Part shown: one piece after another, positions 55,001 through 63,746 of the stretch | Layout: each line of letters opens with the position of its first letter | Numbering within the stretch: position 1 is the first letter of the stretch | Assembly: GCF_000758545.1 (NCBI RefSeq) | Contig: NZ_CP009279.1 | Coordinates: 5,146,001 to 5,210,000 of the forward strand | Length of the DNA: 64,000 bases | From: Paenibacillus sp. FSL H7-0737 | GTDB taxonomy: Bacteria > Bacillota > Bacilli > Paenibacillales > Paenibacillaceae | Direction of reading: 5' to 3' | Notes under the pieces: model-generated | What the model was told of the DNA's origin: nothing | The model's database searches: none | Seen by the model: the letters and a program-made list of their open reading frames with translations, nothing else | Program-made: the position numbers and the translations under genes

Positions 55001-56133
55001 ACGAGACCCCGTCCTGCTTTTTCGATTCGATAACGTTCACCGAACGCTATCACCGTCTCAGCAAGCTCTGCCATAAGAGGAGCCGCTTCGTTCAGTTCTC
55101 TCAAAAAAACATCTGCAGGACGGCCAAACAATGCCTTCTGAAGATCTAAAATACTCTTCTTCACACTATCGCGCAGTTCTTTAACCATTTCCTGCAGTCC
55201 AGGATCTGTCGAATCCTTCTTACAAGCTTTCAATTTTCCAAAGTATACTTCCATGAAAATATCATATAATTCTGCCCATGGCCGTTCATTCACAGCCTCC
55301 TGCAATGCATTTACCATCTCAAGGTCAGTCGTCAAATTCTCGGCATAAGGCGCCGGGCCACCCGGCTGTAGCGCGATCTCCCGGCCTTGGATAAGCTGAC
55401 TGGCTGCACCCGCAAGGGTCAGCTTCGCTTCTTCAAGAATACTTAGCACCCAAGGAGTTCGACCTAAGCTATCTGTGTCTGGTAATGAGAAATCAGCTGC
55501 GGTATCACGAAGCCACTGCTCTGGCCAAGGATGGCTGCGGGCATAATCATGCAGTCGCTGTATTAGCGCATGTACCGCATCATCGCTGCGTTCACCACTG
55601 AACCAGTCAGCAAGCTGTACAAATACACTATCCGCGCCATCTTCACCTACTTCACCGTATTTTTCCTCCAGCAGCTCTTGAAGCAGCTCCTGCCGCATCA
55701 TCTCTGCTTCATGTTCGTTCAGGATACGGAAACCAGGATCTATAGGAATAATCTGATAATAACGCCGGATCACTTCCAGACAGAAGGAGTGTAGTGTTGT
55801 AATCGAGGCTTTCCCGAGCAACGACAGCTGACGGCGTAAATGGTCATTCTCTCCATTCTCCTCAAGCTCCCGATCTAGTGCTTCCCTAATCCGCTGGCGC
55901 ATCTCGGCAGCAGCAGCTTTGGTAAACGTAGCTACTAGCAATCTATCTACGCTAAAGCCATTCTCTTCCTTGCTGATTTTGCGAATAATCCGTTCTACAA
56001 GTACCGCTGTCTTACCGGAACCTGCCGCCGCGGCAACGAGGATATCATCACCGCTCTCAGCGATGGCGCGCCACTGGTCATCACTCCATATGCTTCCTTC
56101 CGGTTTCGCTTCTATTTCAGACTTCATACTCAC
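52009..56133 (-). CDS. addA: ATP-dependent helicase/nuclease subunit AddA
   Basis: 1374 residues. UvrD-like helicase with Walker A AAGSGKT (36-42), DEYQDTN and IYRFRLAEP segments, LVALTRPRDKM-type motif VI, and a C-terminal RecB-family nuclease with ILLDYKTD. AddAB resects DNA breaks and loads RecA at Chi. The GTG at 56133 overlaps the addB stop (GTGA) and has AAAGGAGG 9 bases upstream. It is longer than the Bacillus protein, with Ser/Glu-rich insertions at about 500-530 and 580-620. Confidence 0.96.
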   Translation of the reverse strand: MSMKSEIEAKPEGSIWSDDQWRAIAESGDDILVAAAAGSGKTAVLVERIIRKISKEENGFSVDRLLVATFTKAAAAEMRQRIREALDRELEENGENDHLRRQLSLLGKASITTLHSFCLEVIRRYYQIIPIDPGFRILNEHEAEMMRQELLQELLEEKYGEVGEDGADSVFVQLADWFSGERSDDAVHALIQRLHDYARSHPWPEQWLRDTAADFSLPDTDSLGRTPWVLSILEEAKLTLAGAASQLIQGREIALQPGGPAPYAENLTTDLEMVNALQEAVNERPWAELYDIFMEVYFGKLKACKKDSTDPGLQEMVKELRDSVKKSILDLQKALFGRPADVFLRELNEAAPLMAELAETVIAFGERYRIEKAGRGLVDFSDLEHYCLQILRHHDSLPGHSLPSDAAMEYRAQFDEVLLDEYQDTNSVQEEIVRLISRETPGNRFMVGDMKQSIYRFRLAEPGLFLDKYRSFGSKNAGGGSNTVGESELSELSEKPNESSGGSVIDLARNFRSRMEVVNAVNMIFRQIMNETVAEINYDERAELVYGANFPGAAEKGPDTFFAPELLLIDRGAAAGKVEETEDGETPLQESEAIESETAQLEARAIARRISQMTGLNGGSPLLIYDKGLKIMRPVIYGDIVILLRSARIWTPLIIEELRMEGIPAYGDLNKGYFEATEVEIALSLLKIVDNPQQDIPLAGVLRSPVVGLTEEELAKVRMYSHGSFYRAVQMAANMQDANEAEEEYDLFSAHVIETASAAEEKVTSDNNDEIINEVESGSGALPQISLKLKQKLKNFLERLESWRDAARQGSLSELIWRIYGESGYLEWVGGLPGGSQRQNNLKALYDRAVQFENDTAARGLFRFLVFISRLRENGGDLGVAGGGGEEGNGVRIMTIHKSKGLEFPVVFIAGMAKQFNRQDLHSPFLMHKELGFGPRFVERETRVSYPTLPYLAINRRTRLELLAEEMRVLYVALTRPRDKMILVGTVRDLPRKIASWSSVQNRDELLLADHLLARGRSYLDWVGPALIRHPAAAILRKLGGSEGTVSTVLHCDVSNWSISVQNASELNSGAFLPSDDSEDKAEERQSVLKALQKGESVSVNGSVNSDEIARRLEWPYPFAAASGIPAKTSVTELKSLLSMQDQPSYDLLEEGGYPVTSTENNKRTDVAGADSLHLRRPKFMEKRSLTPAERGTAYHTVMQHIPLEGSVDPKVVEETLARLQRLAILTAEQVEAVSSDQIETFYTNELGRRLIDSSWKLREMPFSYMLPAGEAYGGLDYMNKAVTELSHGNNNEGFSEGVLIQGVIDCLFREEDRIILLDYKTDSVLEHQGGLEALKEKYRFQLELYSKALHDILGEPISEIWLYFFDGGHAVKL

Positions 56134-59100
56134 GGTGTAGTTCCTCCTTTGCGGGACAGCAGATCCCAAATAACGTCCTTCCCTGGCTTACCCAGATTGT
56201 TGTAGCCATTGCCTTCCACGGCTTCATCGAACTGGCAGACGGGTCTAAAGGAACAGAATGTGCAGGCTGTCTCTTGCCCAATCCGGTATGGCTCAATCGC
56301 CACATCACCTTCCGTAATGCGTGTCCCGATATCCGAGATCGTTCCCCGAACGGATGATAATAAGTGTCCCCACTGCTCTGGTGTAGCTACAGAGGCACTA
56401 CTATAAAAACTGCCATCAGCTTTTACTGCTACAGGCACGATAGAAGAATACCCTTTGTCTAAAGTCGTATCCATCAGGGATACTACCTCGCGGTCTGCTG
56501 TAAGCAGTCCTTTCATCTTGAAGCGTTTCAGCAATTCTTGTTCTGCCTGTTCCTTGTTCATCCCGTTAGATGAGGTTAACAGTGGGTCATGTACGTGGAA
56601 ATACAGTGTCCCTGCTGGAAGCGCCGGTTGCCCGAGCCATTGCTCCGAGTACGTAAGCAGCACATCCAGATAGGTCAGCATCTGTAGCGATAATCCATAA
56701 TACACCTCGTGCAGCTTGAGGTCTTTTTGACTCGATTTATAATCAATCACCCGCAGAAGAATTCCATTCTCTCCACGGGCCATGTCTACACGGTCAATCC
56801 GTCCAACAACCTCCATCACACAGCCATTCGGCAGCGTAATTCTTAAAGGAGGCAACTCCTTATCCGGTCCAAAATCCAGCTCCAGCCCTACCGGCTCAAA
56901 GCTGCCTCGGCGGGCATGCTCGCCCAGAATTACAGAAGCACGTCCAACAATATTTTTTAGCTTGCGTGAGATGTATCCGTAACGTTTAGAGCTCATCAGA
57001 ATTTCACCCTGCAGCATCGGCGATAAACGTTCTACCGTCTCACTTGCCTCACGCCGACATTCCTCTGGAGACAAGCTTCCCCAGCCGCGGCCCTCTTCTT
57101 TCAGTCTTACCGCCATGTCACTTAACGCAGCATGAAACAGTTGTCCAATATCAGGTGCTTGCAGCTTATATAGCTGGCGTTCCTTCAGTCTAAGTCCGTA
57201 AGATGCAAAATGGGAGAAGGAGCAAGCAACAAACTTCTCCATCCGGGACACACTGCCTCGCAGTGTCGATCCACCGTACAATCTAAGGCTTGTTCCACGT
57301 TTTAGCTTCGTTCCCACGTTACGGTAGAACAATGAACTGAGCAGACGTTTCAATTCGAGACTACGAATATCATCAGCAGCGAACCAGTTATACACATCCC
57401 ACCATAATTCAGGTATCTCCGTCCCCTGGCGCCACTGGCGTAGCTGCATAATCAATGCACGAAGACTTTGTTCTGGATGACCAATGTAACCGAGGTGAAT
57501 GGAATCTCTGACTTCTTCTGGTAGTCCTGCAGGGGGAAGTGCTGCCAAGCTGTGCTCATGAACCCTTGGGAACATTCTATGCAAATGACGGATTACCTCA
57601 GAGGGAAGGAGCGCCTTGCCCTCATCATCAGCAGTGGCGTAGCTAATCCAGAGCTTTCGACTTCCTGTCGTTAGCGCATTATAGATCAAAAACCGCTCGT
57701 CCAGCAGTTTACGAGAAGCACCAGGAGCAAGCTCCATACCGGCGTTCTCAAGTACAGAGCGTTCGCCTTCCGAGAGAATTCCATCCTCCTTAAACTGCGC
57801 AGGCACAACACCTTCATTAAATCCAAGCAAAAAAGCGTATTTAACTCCCGTTGGTCGAGTCCGATCCATGTTACCAACCAGTACTTGATCGAGCGCGGGA
57901 GGAACAAGTCCCATCTTAAGCTCAGCAAGTCCTGTCTCTAGGACTCCGGTGAACACATCAAATTCAAGTCTCTCGTTGCCCATCATCTCGACGATCTGAT
58001 CTAGCAGATCAAGCACTGCACCCCACAGCTGACTATGTTCTCTAGCCTTCTCGGGTTGCCCCTTCTCCATAGCACCGACACTAAGTTTCTCCAGCTTTCG
58101 AGCAACATCCGTCTCATCAAGCAGCTTGTACACTGCGGTACATAGTTCAAGGCCGCTTCTACTCTTCTGTATCCGTTTCTCAAAAGCAAATAGAGGACCC
58201 GTTATACTAGCACGGCATCGCTCCATTGTAGCAAGCAGTTCTTCATCCATCTGTCTGCCGCCTTCCAGCGACAAGCTAGGAATCCCTTTCCATGAACGGC
58301 CATCCGTCCAGCGATACCCTTGAATCCCACAAGCCAGCACATAATTCTCTAAGGCGTCCATATCCTCACGCGTAATACTACCGTCCAGCGGTAGCAAAAG
58401 CTCTGTCTTTACACAGCGGAATACATCCTCGAAGCGCCAGCGTCGACGCACCACATCCAATGCGGAGCGTACAAACTCTACCAATGGATGGTGCAGCTCA
58501 TTTACCTTCTGGTCCAGAAAAAAAGGTACTCCGTAATCTTGGAACAACGGTTTAATCAGTTGCTCGTAATCTCCAATATTACGCATCAATACGGCCATTT
58601 CACCATATTTTGCACCTTCATCTCGCGCCAGTCTGATCATTTCACGCAGTGCTCCCTCAACCTCTGCTCTATGAGAAACTGCTGCGCCTATAGATATCGC
58701 TTCATTTGCCAGTTCATCTGCACCCATCCAGACCTTTCGGCGGTCATATCCCCTTTCGAGATGAGCAAGAACAGGACTTTCTTCAAAACGCGGAAGAACC
58801 GGTGGCTCCAGAAGCTCGTCCCACACATCAATGCCTAGCTCTTCAGCTATTCCACGCAGTTTAATGTAAGTAACCGCAGTTGGGTGAAACAATTCAAGCT
58901 CATTCAACTGATCTCCATAGGGATACGAACGATCAAGTGTAAGGGACACGGTCAGCTTCGATGCTTGCTGCATCAATTCTCGAAGCACTACGAATTCCTG
59001 CGGGGTAAAGCCGTGGAACCCATCTACCCAAATCTCCGCCCCGCGAATGTAAGAGGAATCAGGAATATGCTCAGCTAGTTCCGCTAAACGATCCTCTTCG

Positions 59101-59642
59101 TCGATATAGAGGCGTGACATTTCCTTCTCTAAATCGCTGAATACCAGCTGTAAATCATCCAGCTTGCCTTCAAGAATAGGACTTCTTGCAATAGCGCCTC
59201 GCATTGCGGATAACTGCTCCTCTAAATCAGAGGAAGCCAAGCAGCAACGCTTCATCTCCGTATGCAGTTGATTCAACCGTTCCACAAAACCCGGTCTGTC
59301 GGCAGAGGCACCGAACAATTTCAGTTCCTCTTTACGGCGACTTATGATTTTGTAAATCAACATCTTTTTACCTTCTTCACTGATCGGCAGACTAGCGCTG
59401 CCTCCAGTTTCCTGTTTCACTCGATAGGCAAGCCGAGAAAAGCTCAGTGTCTGCGCCCGAATGCTTCCCTTCACATTCCCTACGGTCAAAAGCCCCCGTT
59501 CTGCTCCAAAGGAACCTTGTTCCGGTACAAGAATAATGATCGGCGCGCCAAGAGGCTCCTTCTCTAATGAAGAAGAAATAGACTCCCATATTTTTGTTGT
59601 CTTGCCACTACCAGAGCGGCCTAGTAAAAAGGTTACCGACAT
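56130..59642 (-). CDS. addB: ATP-dependent helicase/nuclease subunit AddB
   Basis: 1170 residues. Inactivated helicase fold with Walker A GRSGSGKTT (8-16), and a C-terminal nuclease with VIDYKSSQ. The Fe-S cluster cysteines are KFVACSF and ACTFCSFRPVC. ATG at 59642 follows AAGGAGT; the longer frame to 59687 is not used. First gene of the addB-addA-sbcD-sbcC operon. Confidence 0.95.
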   Translation of the reverse strand: MSVTFLLGRSGSGKTTKIWESISSSLEKEPLGAPIIILVPEQGSFGAERGLLTVGNVKGSIRAQTLSFSRLAYRVKQETGGSASLPISEEGKKMLIYKIISRRKEELKLFGASADRPGFVERLNQLHTEMKRCCLASSDLEEQLSAMRGAIARSPILEGKLDDLQLVFSDLEKEMSRLYIDEEDRLAELAEHIPDSSYIRGAEIWVDGFHGFTPQEFVVLRELMQQASKLTVSLTLDRSYPYGDQLNELELFHPTAVTYIKLRGIAEELGIDVWDELLEPPVLPRFEESPVLAHLERGYDRRKVWMGADELANEAISIGAAVSHRAEVEGALREMIRLARDEGAKYGEMAVLMRNIGDYEQLIKPLFQDYGVPFFLDQKVNELHHPLVEFVRSALDVVRRRWRFEDVFRCVKTELLLPLDGSITREDMDALENYVLACGIQGYRWTDGRSWKGIPSLSLEGGRQMDEELLATMERCRASITGPLFAFEKRIQKSRSGLELCTAVYKLLDETDVARKLEKLSVGAMEKGQPEKAREHSQLWGAVLDLLDQIVEMMGNERLEFDVFTGVLETGLAELKMGLVPPALDQVLVGNMDRTRPTGVKYAFLLGFNEGVVPAQFKEDGILSEGERSVLENAGMELAPGASRKLLDERFLIYNALTTGSRKLWISYATADDEGKALLPSEVIRHLHRMFPRVHEHSLAALPPAGLPEEVRDSIHLGYIGHPEQSLRALIMQLRQWRQGTEIPELWWDVYNWFAADDIRSLELKRLLSSLFYRNVGTKLKRGTSLRLYGGSTLRGSVSRMEKFVACSFSHFASYGLRLKERQLYKLQAPDIGQLFHAALSDMAVRLKEEGRGWGSLSPEECRREASETVERLSPMLQGEILMSSKRYGYISRKLKNIVGRASVILGEHARRGSFEPVGLELDFGPDKELPPLRITLPNGCVMEVVGRIDRVDMARGENGILLRVIDYKSSQKDLKLHEVYYGLSLQMLTYLDVLLTYSEQWLGQPALPAGTLYFHVHDPLLTSSNGMNKEQAEQELLKRFKMKGLLTADREVVSLMDTTLDKGYSSIVPVAVKADGSFYSSASVATPEQWGHLLSSVRGTISDIGTRITEGDVAIEPYRIGQETACTFCSFRPVCQFDEAVEGNGYNNLGKPGKDVIWDLLSRKGGTTP

Positions 59643-60146
59643 AAATGATAGACTCCTTCCGTAGCGGAGAAAATGTATATGAAACAAGGTGAAATACTCA
59701 CCGTTTGATAATGTTCAAATGAAAAAGTTCAGTCGTTCCTCGTCCCCTCAGTATAACATAGCTGCACAAATCAGAACATGCGTTTGCTAGTATTTTCTAA
59801 TGATTTACAATAAAAAAGCTACGAAGTAAACAGCAACTAACGTATTGTGGTGACTTGCTGTTTAGTATTTCTAGTTTGTTAATACCCGGTGTGCAACGTT
59901 CGATGCTTTCTGTTTGGAGCGTAGAGTTAGGGTTCGAGATTCGGGTTCGCTTATAGCGTTAATCTACCAGTTAGCTTAATAGATAACATTGAACTATAGT
60001 TAAATATTTATCTAATCGGCGAAGTATAACGTTCTTGTCCTCAGTCAGGGGCAAGAAACATGATTCCTTAATCAAAAAAAGCCGCTAAATTAGCGGCTTT
60101 CAATCAAACATTTTTCTTTTCCTAAACCTTTTCCTTTGTATTTAAT
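59643..60146. other. Intergenic region between merR gene and addB
   Basis: About 500 bp. It contains a TATACT box (minus strand, near 59750), a weak LexA-like site (59773-59786), a hairpin TAAACAGCAA/TTGCTGTTTA (59827-59836 and 59855-59864) and the merR terminator (60077-60101). No ORF is credible. Confidence 0.5.
60077..60101 (-). terminator. Intrinsic terminator of the MerR-family gene
   Basis: AAAGCCGCTAA/TTAGCGGCTTT perfect hairpin with a T-tract on the minus strand. Confidence 0.85.
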
Positions 60147-60941
60147 CTAACATGAGTGTTTCTTAATGAACAGTTGTATCTGATAATCCCACTGCAATAT
60201 TCCAGTCACAATAATGTTATGAAGAACAAAATCTGGACACACATTGTATTCCGTCTTTGCCCTTTCAAGTAAACTTTGTAATACAGCATTCTTATTCTCT
60301 TCGGTACAAATTGCACACAGATAGTCCCCTTCTGGTAGCACAGTCAGCCCCTCTAAAGACGGATATTTCAAGCAAACAGCAAATAATCGTGTTATTCCTT
60401 CAGTCGTGAACATTCCTGCCATATCTTCAAACAGAAATTGTGAATGCAGAGACGTTTCAATTTGTTGATAGAAATGTCTGTGATAGTCCCATAAATTCTT
60501 AAGTGTGGGGCTTTCCATTTTATTCGAAAGCATAATTACCCTTTCCTCTATGTGTCTGACAAAGTAATTTTCACTTTGACTATAACCGTCGTGGAACTTA
60601 TTTTCATAATGTAGATAGGCACGTTTAATTTTCGATTTTGCATACTGCAGACGAGCAATTTTATCGTCTGCTCTTTTTTCTGCTTGTTTTAGAAATGCAA
60701 TTACTTTAGAGAGATCATTCTGCTGCAAAATATCTTTAATATCCATTAAAGTAAGATCCATTGCTTTGAGCAGTTCAATGGTTTGCAGCTTTACGAGCTC
60801 CTGCTCGGAATAGTATCGATATCCCGACAGTTCATCTTTATGGCATGGCTTGACTAATCCAATACGATCATAGTGCCGCAAGGTCTCAGTGGTCATCTCA
60901 ACGATCTCTGCTGCTTGCTTAATTGTAAAATAGTTGTTCAT
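60147..60941 (-). CDS. MerR-family transcriptional regulator
   Basis: 264 residues. N-terminal MerR HTH (about 3-70: FTIKQAAEIVEMTTETLRHYDRIGLV), a coiled-coil dimer helix (about 80-120) and a C-terminal effector domain (about 130-260) of GyrI/BmrR-like type with no assigned ligand. ATG at 60941 has AGAGGG upstream; the longer frame to 61022 is not used. Divergent from a DUF4097 lipoprotein gene, with a 19-bp-spacer promoter between. Codon use is AT-rich compared with neighbours. Confidence 0.85.
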   Translation of the reverse strand: MNNYFTIKQAAEIVEMTTETLRHYDRIGLVKPCHKDELSGYRYYSEQELVKLQTIELLKAMDLTLMDIKDILQQNDLSKVIAFLKQAEKRADDKIARLQYAKSKIKRAYLHYENKFHDGYSQSENYFVRHIEERVIMLSNKMESPTLKNLWDYHRHFYQQIETSLHSQFLFEDMAGMFTTEGITRLFAVCLKYPSLEGLTVLPEGDYLCAICTEENKNAVLQSLLERAKTEYNVCPDFVLHNIIVTGILQWDYQIQLFIKKHSC

Positions 60942-60951
60942 ATCTACCCTC

Positions 60952-60982
60952 TTGACCTTTTTGTAACACAAAAGTTTATGAT
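60952..60982 (+). promoter_or_regulatory. MerR-type promoter with 19-bp spacer
   Basis: TTGACC (60952-60957), 19-bp spacer containing an imperfect inverted repeat (CTTTTTGT ... ACAAAAG), TATGAT (60977-60982). The long spacer is the hallmark of MerR-activated promoters. It would drive the plus-strand lipoprotein gene with a leader of about 200 nt. Confidence 0.6.
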
Positions 60983-61189
60983 GATTAAAACATATGCGAC
61001 TTATAAACGCAACGAAATACAAAATGAATTTATTACCAGAGAGGAAGGCAAATATGAAGAACTAAATCATGTATCAAAGGATTATCCTTTGTTGTATATC
61101 TGAATTTGTCTGCATAGCAGCTTAATATTGGCATTCGTAGGACTGGCTATATTTAAAAGAAAAATGATTTAACGAAGGAGCGTTTTATA

Positions 61190-61864
61190 ATGAAAAGTAC
61201 TGCAAAAAAATTACTAACTACTATAGGCATATTGGTGACACTATTGATATCATTAGCAGGATGTTCCTCCGACTCCACTTCCATGGAGGAAAAAAATTAC
61301 ACCATACCTGCCCAAAATATTGATACCTTAACAATTGATGTAAAGGACAAAAAAATAAATATCCTCCAATCTAAAGATGAACAAATTCATATTGTTTACT
61401 ATGAAAGTGAGAAAGATTTTTACAAGATTGATCTATCTGACGATAAAGAACTGTCAATGGTAAGTGACAGTAATAAGGAATGGAACGACTATATCGGAGG
61501 AAAAGGCTCGCAAGTAACCAGAACTATTCAGGTATCGATACCTGATGCAACTTTAAAAAATTTGACTTTAAAAACATCAAATGAAAGTATTGTATTACCA
61601 ACAATCGTGTTTTTAGGGACAGTGGAAGTAAATATAAATAACGGAAATATCCAACTGGACAAATTGAATGTAGGGACGGCTATAACCCTTGAAACAAAAA
61701 ACGGAAATATTAGCGGTTCAATTCTAGGGTCATCTGATGATTTCGCGATCTTAAGCAAGGTAAAAAAAGGAGAAAGCAATTTGCCTGCCAATAAAGAGAA
61801 TGGTTCGAAAAAATTATCTGCTTATACAAATAACGGCGATATTACCTTACAATTTTCTGAGTAG
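61190..61864 (+). CDS. DUF4097-type lipoprotein
   Basis: 224 residues: lipoprotein signal peptide with lipobox LAGC (cysteine about 25), then a right-handed beta-repeat region of DUF4097 type (about 45-223) with repeated LTLKTSNESI, VNINNGNIQL, LETKNGNISG and AYTNNGDITL units. Location: outer face of the cytoplasmic membrane. Function unknown; control by the divergent MerR-family protein is inferred. AAGGAG lies 8-9 bases before the ATG. AT-rich codon use suggests later acquisition. Confidence 0.75.
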   Translation: MKSTAKKLLTTIGILVTLLISLAGCSSDSTSMEEKNYTIPAQNIDTLTIDVKDKKINILQSKDEQIHIVYYESEKDFYKIDLSDDKELSMVSDSNKEWNDYIGGKGSQVTRTIQVSIPDATLKNLTLKTSNESIVLPTIVFLGTVEVNINNGNIQLDKLNVGTAITLETKNGNISGSILGSSDDFAILSKVKKGESNLPANKENGSKKLSAYTNNGDITLQFSE

Positions 61865-62222
61865 CCAGTAGTTAAATATTGGATCGTATGAAGTCAGATA
61901 CAATATTGAAAGGGATAACCCCTGTGTTCACTTTTGAAACTTCTGGTCCTACCTCTTCGACTATTCTACCGGCCTATAACCGATAAAATATCCGTCTTGT
62001 AATGGAAAACAGCGGCTTATACTTTCTGGATTACATTCGGACTCAGGAGTCGCTATTCATGAATTTCGTGCTGTTTTGGCAACTTATCGGACTAAGCGGA
62101 CATACCTTGTTAATCCCGAATCCTACTCTTCTTAGAACACAGCAAAAAATCCGTAAAAAGAGGCCTCGATCGAAGACTCCTTTTACGGATTAAAATCCAT
62201 TGCCTATATATGAACAGCCAGC
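61865..62222. other. Intergenic region with decayed inverted repeats
   Basis: About 360 bp. It has short imperfect inverted repeats (for example ATCGGACTAAGCGGACATA around 62088-62106) and the methyltransferase terminator at 62149-62192. A 63-codon frame at 62002-62193 has no ribosome site or recognisable product and I do not call it. Confidence 0.5.
62149..62192 (-). terminator. Intrinsic terminator of the methyltransferase gene
   Basis: AATCCGTAAAA ... TTTTACGGATT hairpin with an inner GATCGA loop and seven T on the minus strand. Confidence 0.8.
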
Positions 62223-63647
62223 TTATTTCTTACTCCGCACTTCAAAAATCGCAAACTTCAGATAGTGTCCTTCGTTAACGCCTAGAATCTGCGGATGGTC
62301 TTTGCCTGCGGCACGCCATTCCACAAGTCTCAATACTTTACCTGCATCTTTAGCTGCGTCGGCAATCGTCTCAAGGAATAGATCCGGCTGCATGTGGTAA
62401 GAACAACTTGCAGTAACCAAATATCCGCCTTCGTTCACCAGCTTCATGCCGTGTAGATTGATATCCTTGTAACCACGGCAAGCACCTGCTACTGCACTTT
62501 TAGTTTTCGCAAACGCTGGAGGGTCTAGGATAACTACATCCCAAGTTTTACCTCCACCTGCTGTCATCGGCTTGGAGGTATCTGTTTTGGTTGTTTTGCC
62601 TCCGGATTTAGCATTTGTAGACGCTACTGTTGATTCCATTCCGCTTGCAATCGTCGCCCGCTCCGAACGTTCCTCCAGACCTTTTACCTGATTGCGCAGG
62701 TAGGCAAAAGCATCATCCACTACAAATTCCACTCGATCACTAAAGCCATTCAGCTCCACATTGACCTTGGCACTCTCTATGGCATGAGCGGAAACGTCAA
62801 GGCAGGTTACTTTTTTCGCGCCATACTTGCAAGCATGCAGAGTGAAGCTACCTGTGTGCGAGAAACATTCCAGCACTGTAGCACCATCCCAATAAGGGAA
62901 GGTTACGTGTTTACCACTCTTGTTTACCGGCAAAGTTTGTAATGAGCCATCTTCTGCTTCGATTTCTTGCAGCGTAATGCCACTTCGTCCACCCCAGCCC
63001 TTCATGAGTGGGGCAATGGATGCTCTATTCTCACGCTGATCAAAGAAGTAGCCTGTCTTTTGGCCCTCTTCGATATCTACTACCAGCTTAAGGCCATTCT
63101 CACTTACGGTAACATGACGTGGGCATTCCCCGTACAGCACACCTGTAGTCTGCTCCATCCCTTCCAGTTCGCGCACGCTAACATCACTGCGTTCATAAAT
63201 ACCACGCGGTGTCATAACCTGTACAAGTGCTTCAACAATCTCTGTACGGCGCTTGTCCATTCCGAGTGTAAGGAGTTGTACAACTAGAATATCCCCGAAC
63301 CGATCCACAATAAGCCCTGGCAAAAAGTCCGCCTCACCATAAACCAAACGATATGCATCTGCCCCAGGGAGGAAACGTTCTCTATGTTGCAGACAATTCG
63401 TAAACCGTTCTACGAAAAAAGCTGTATCCATGATCGCCAGTGGTCCCTGCGATACAATTCTCACCCGGATTTGCGATGCTGGATTGTAATAGCCCACGGC
63501 CAAAAACCGGCCTTGATGATTTAGGACATCTACTAATCCCCCTGCTTCTGGGTTTCCTTCAACTGATGCAACTTCACCTGCGTAGACCCATGGATGGCCC
63601 TGTTCTAATCTTTTTTTACGATTGCGTTCTAAAATAACCGATGCCAA
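62223..63647 (-). CDS. Class I SAM-dependent rRNA methyltransferase (RlmI-like, PUA domain)
   Basis: 474 residues from TTG at 63647. N-terminal PUA domain (about 1-75), a middle domain and a C-terminal Rossmann methyltransferase with ECFSHTGSFTLHA and ILDPPAFAKTK (NPPY-like motif). Members methylate cytosine in 23S rRNA (RlmI group) or are unassigned. AGGGAG is 9 bases before the chosen TTG. A Ser/Thr/Lys-rich insert of about 45 residues (about 325-370) interrupts the fold between two motifs. Confidence 0.85.
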   Translation of the reverse strand: MASVILERNRKKRLEQGHPWVYAGEVASVEGNPEAGGLVDVLNHQGRFLAVGYYNPASQIRVRIVSQGPLAIMDTAFFVERFTNCLQHRERFLPGADAYRLVYGEADFLPGLIVDRFGDILVVQLLTLGMDKRRTEIVEALVQVMTPRGIYERSDVSVRELEGMEQTTGVLYGECPRHVTVSENGLKLVVDIEEGQKTGYFFDQRENRASIAPLMKGWGGRSGITLQEIEAEDGSLQTLPVNKSGKHVTFPYWDGATVLECFSHTGSFTLHACKYGAKKVTCLDVSAHAIESAKVNVELNGFSDRVEFVVDDAFAYLRNQVKGLEERSERATIASGMESTVASTNAKSGGKTTKTDTSKPMTAGGGKTWDVVILDPPAFAKTKSAVAGACRGYKDINLHGMKLVNEGGYLVTASCSYHMQPDLFLETIADAAKDAGKVLRLVEWRAAGKDHPQILGVNEGHYLKFAIFEVRSKK

Positions 63648-63746
63648 TGACTTCAACTCCCTGTTTCTCTAAAAATGATTTTATACATGTCCTACACGTT
63701 ACTTTCATATATTGGTGTACAACCCTCGTCCAAAGGAGTATGCCCA

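Noticed and set aside
60873..61103. Small plus-strand frame overlapping the merR start and lipoprotein leader
   Set aside because: It begins inside merR, has no ribosome site and no similarity; a leader peptide cannot be supported.
62002..62193. 63-codon frame between the DUF4097 gene and the methyltransferase
   Set aside because: No ribosome binding site, no recognisable product, and it runs into the terminator hairpin; the region looks like decayed intergenic repeat.
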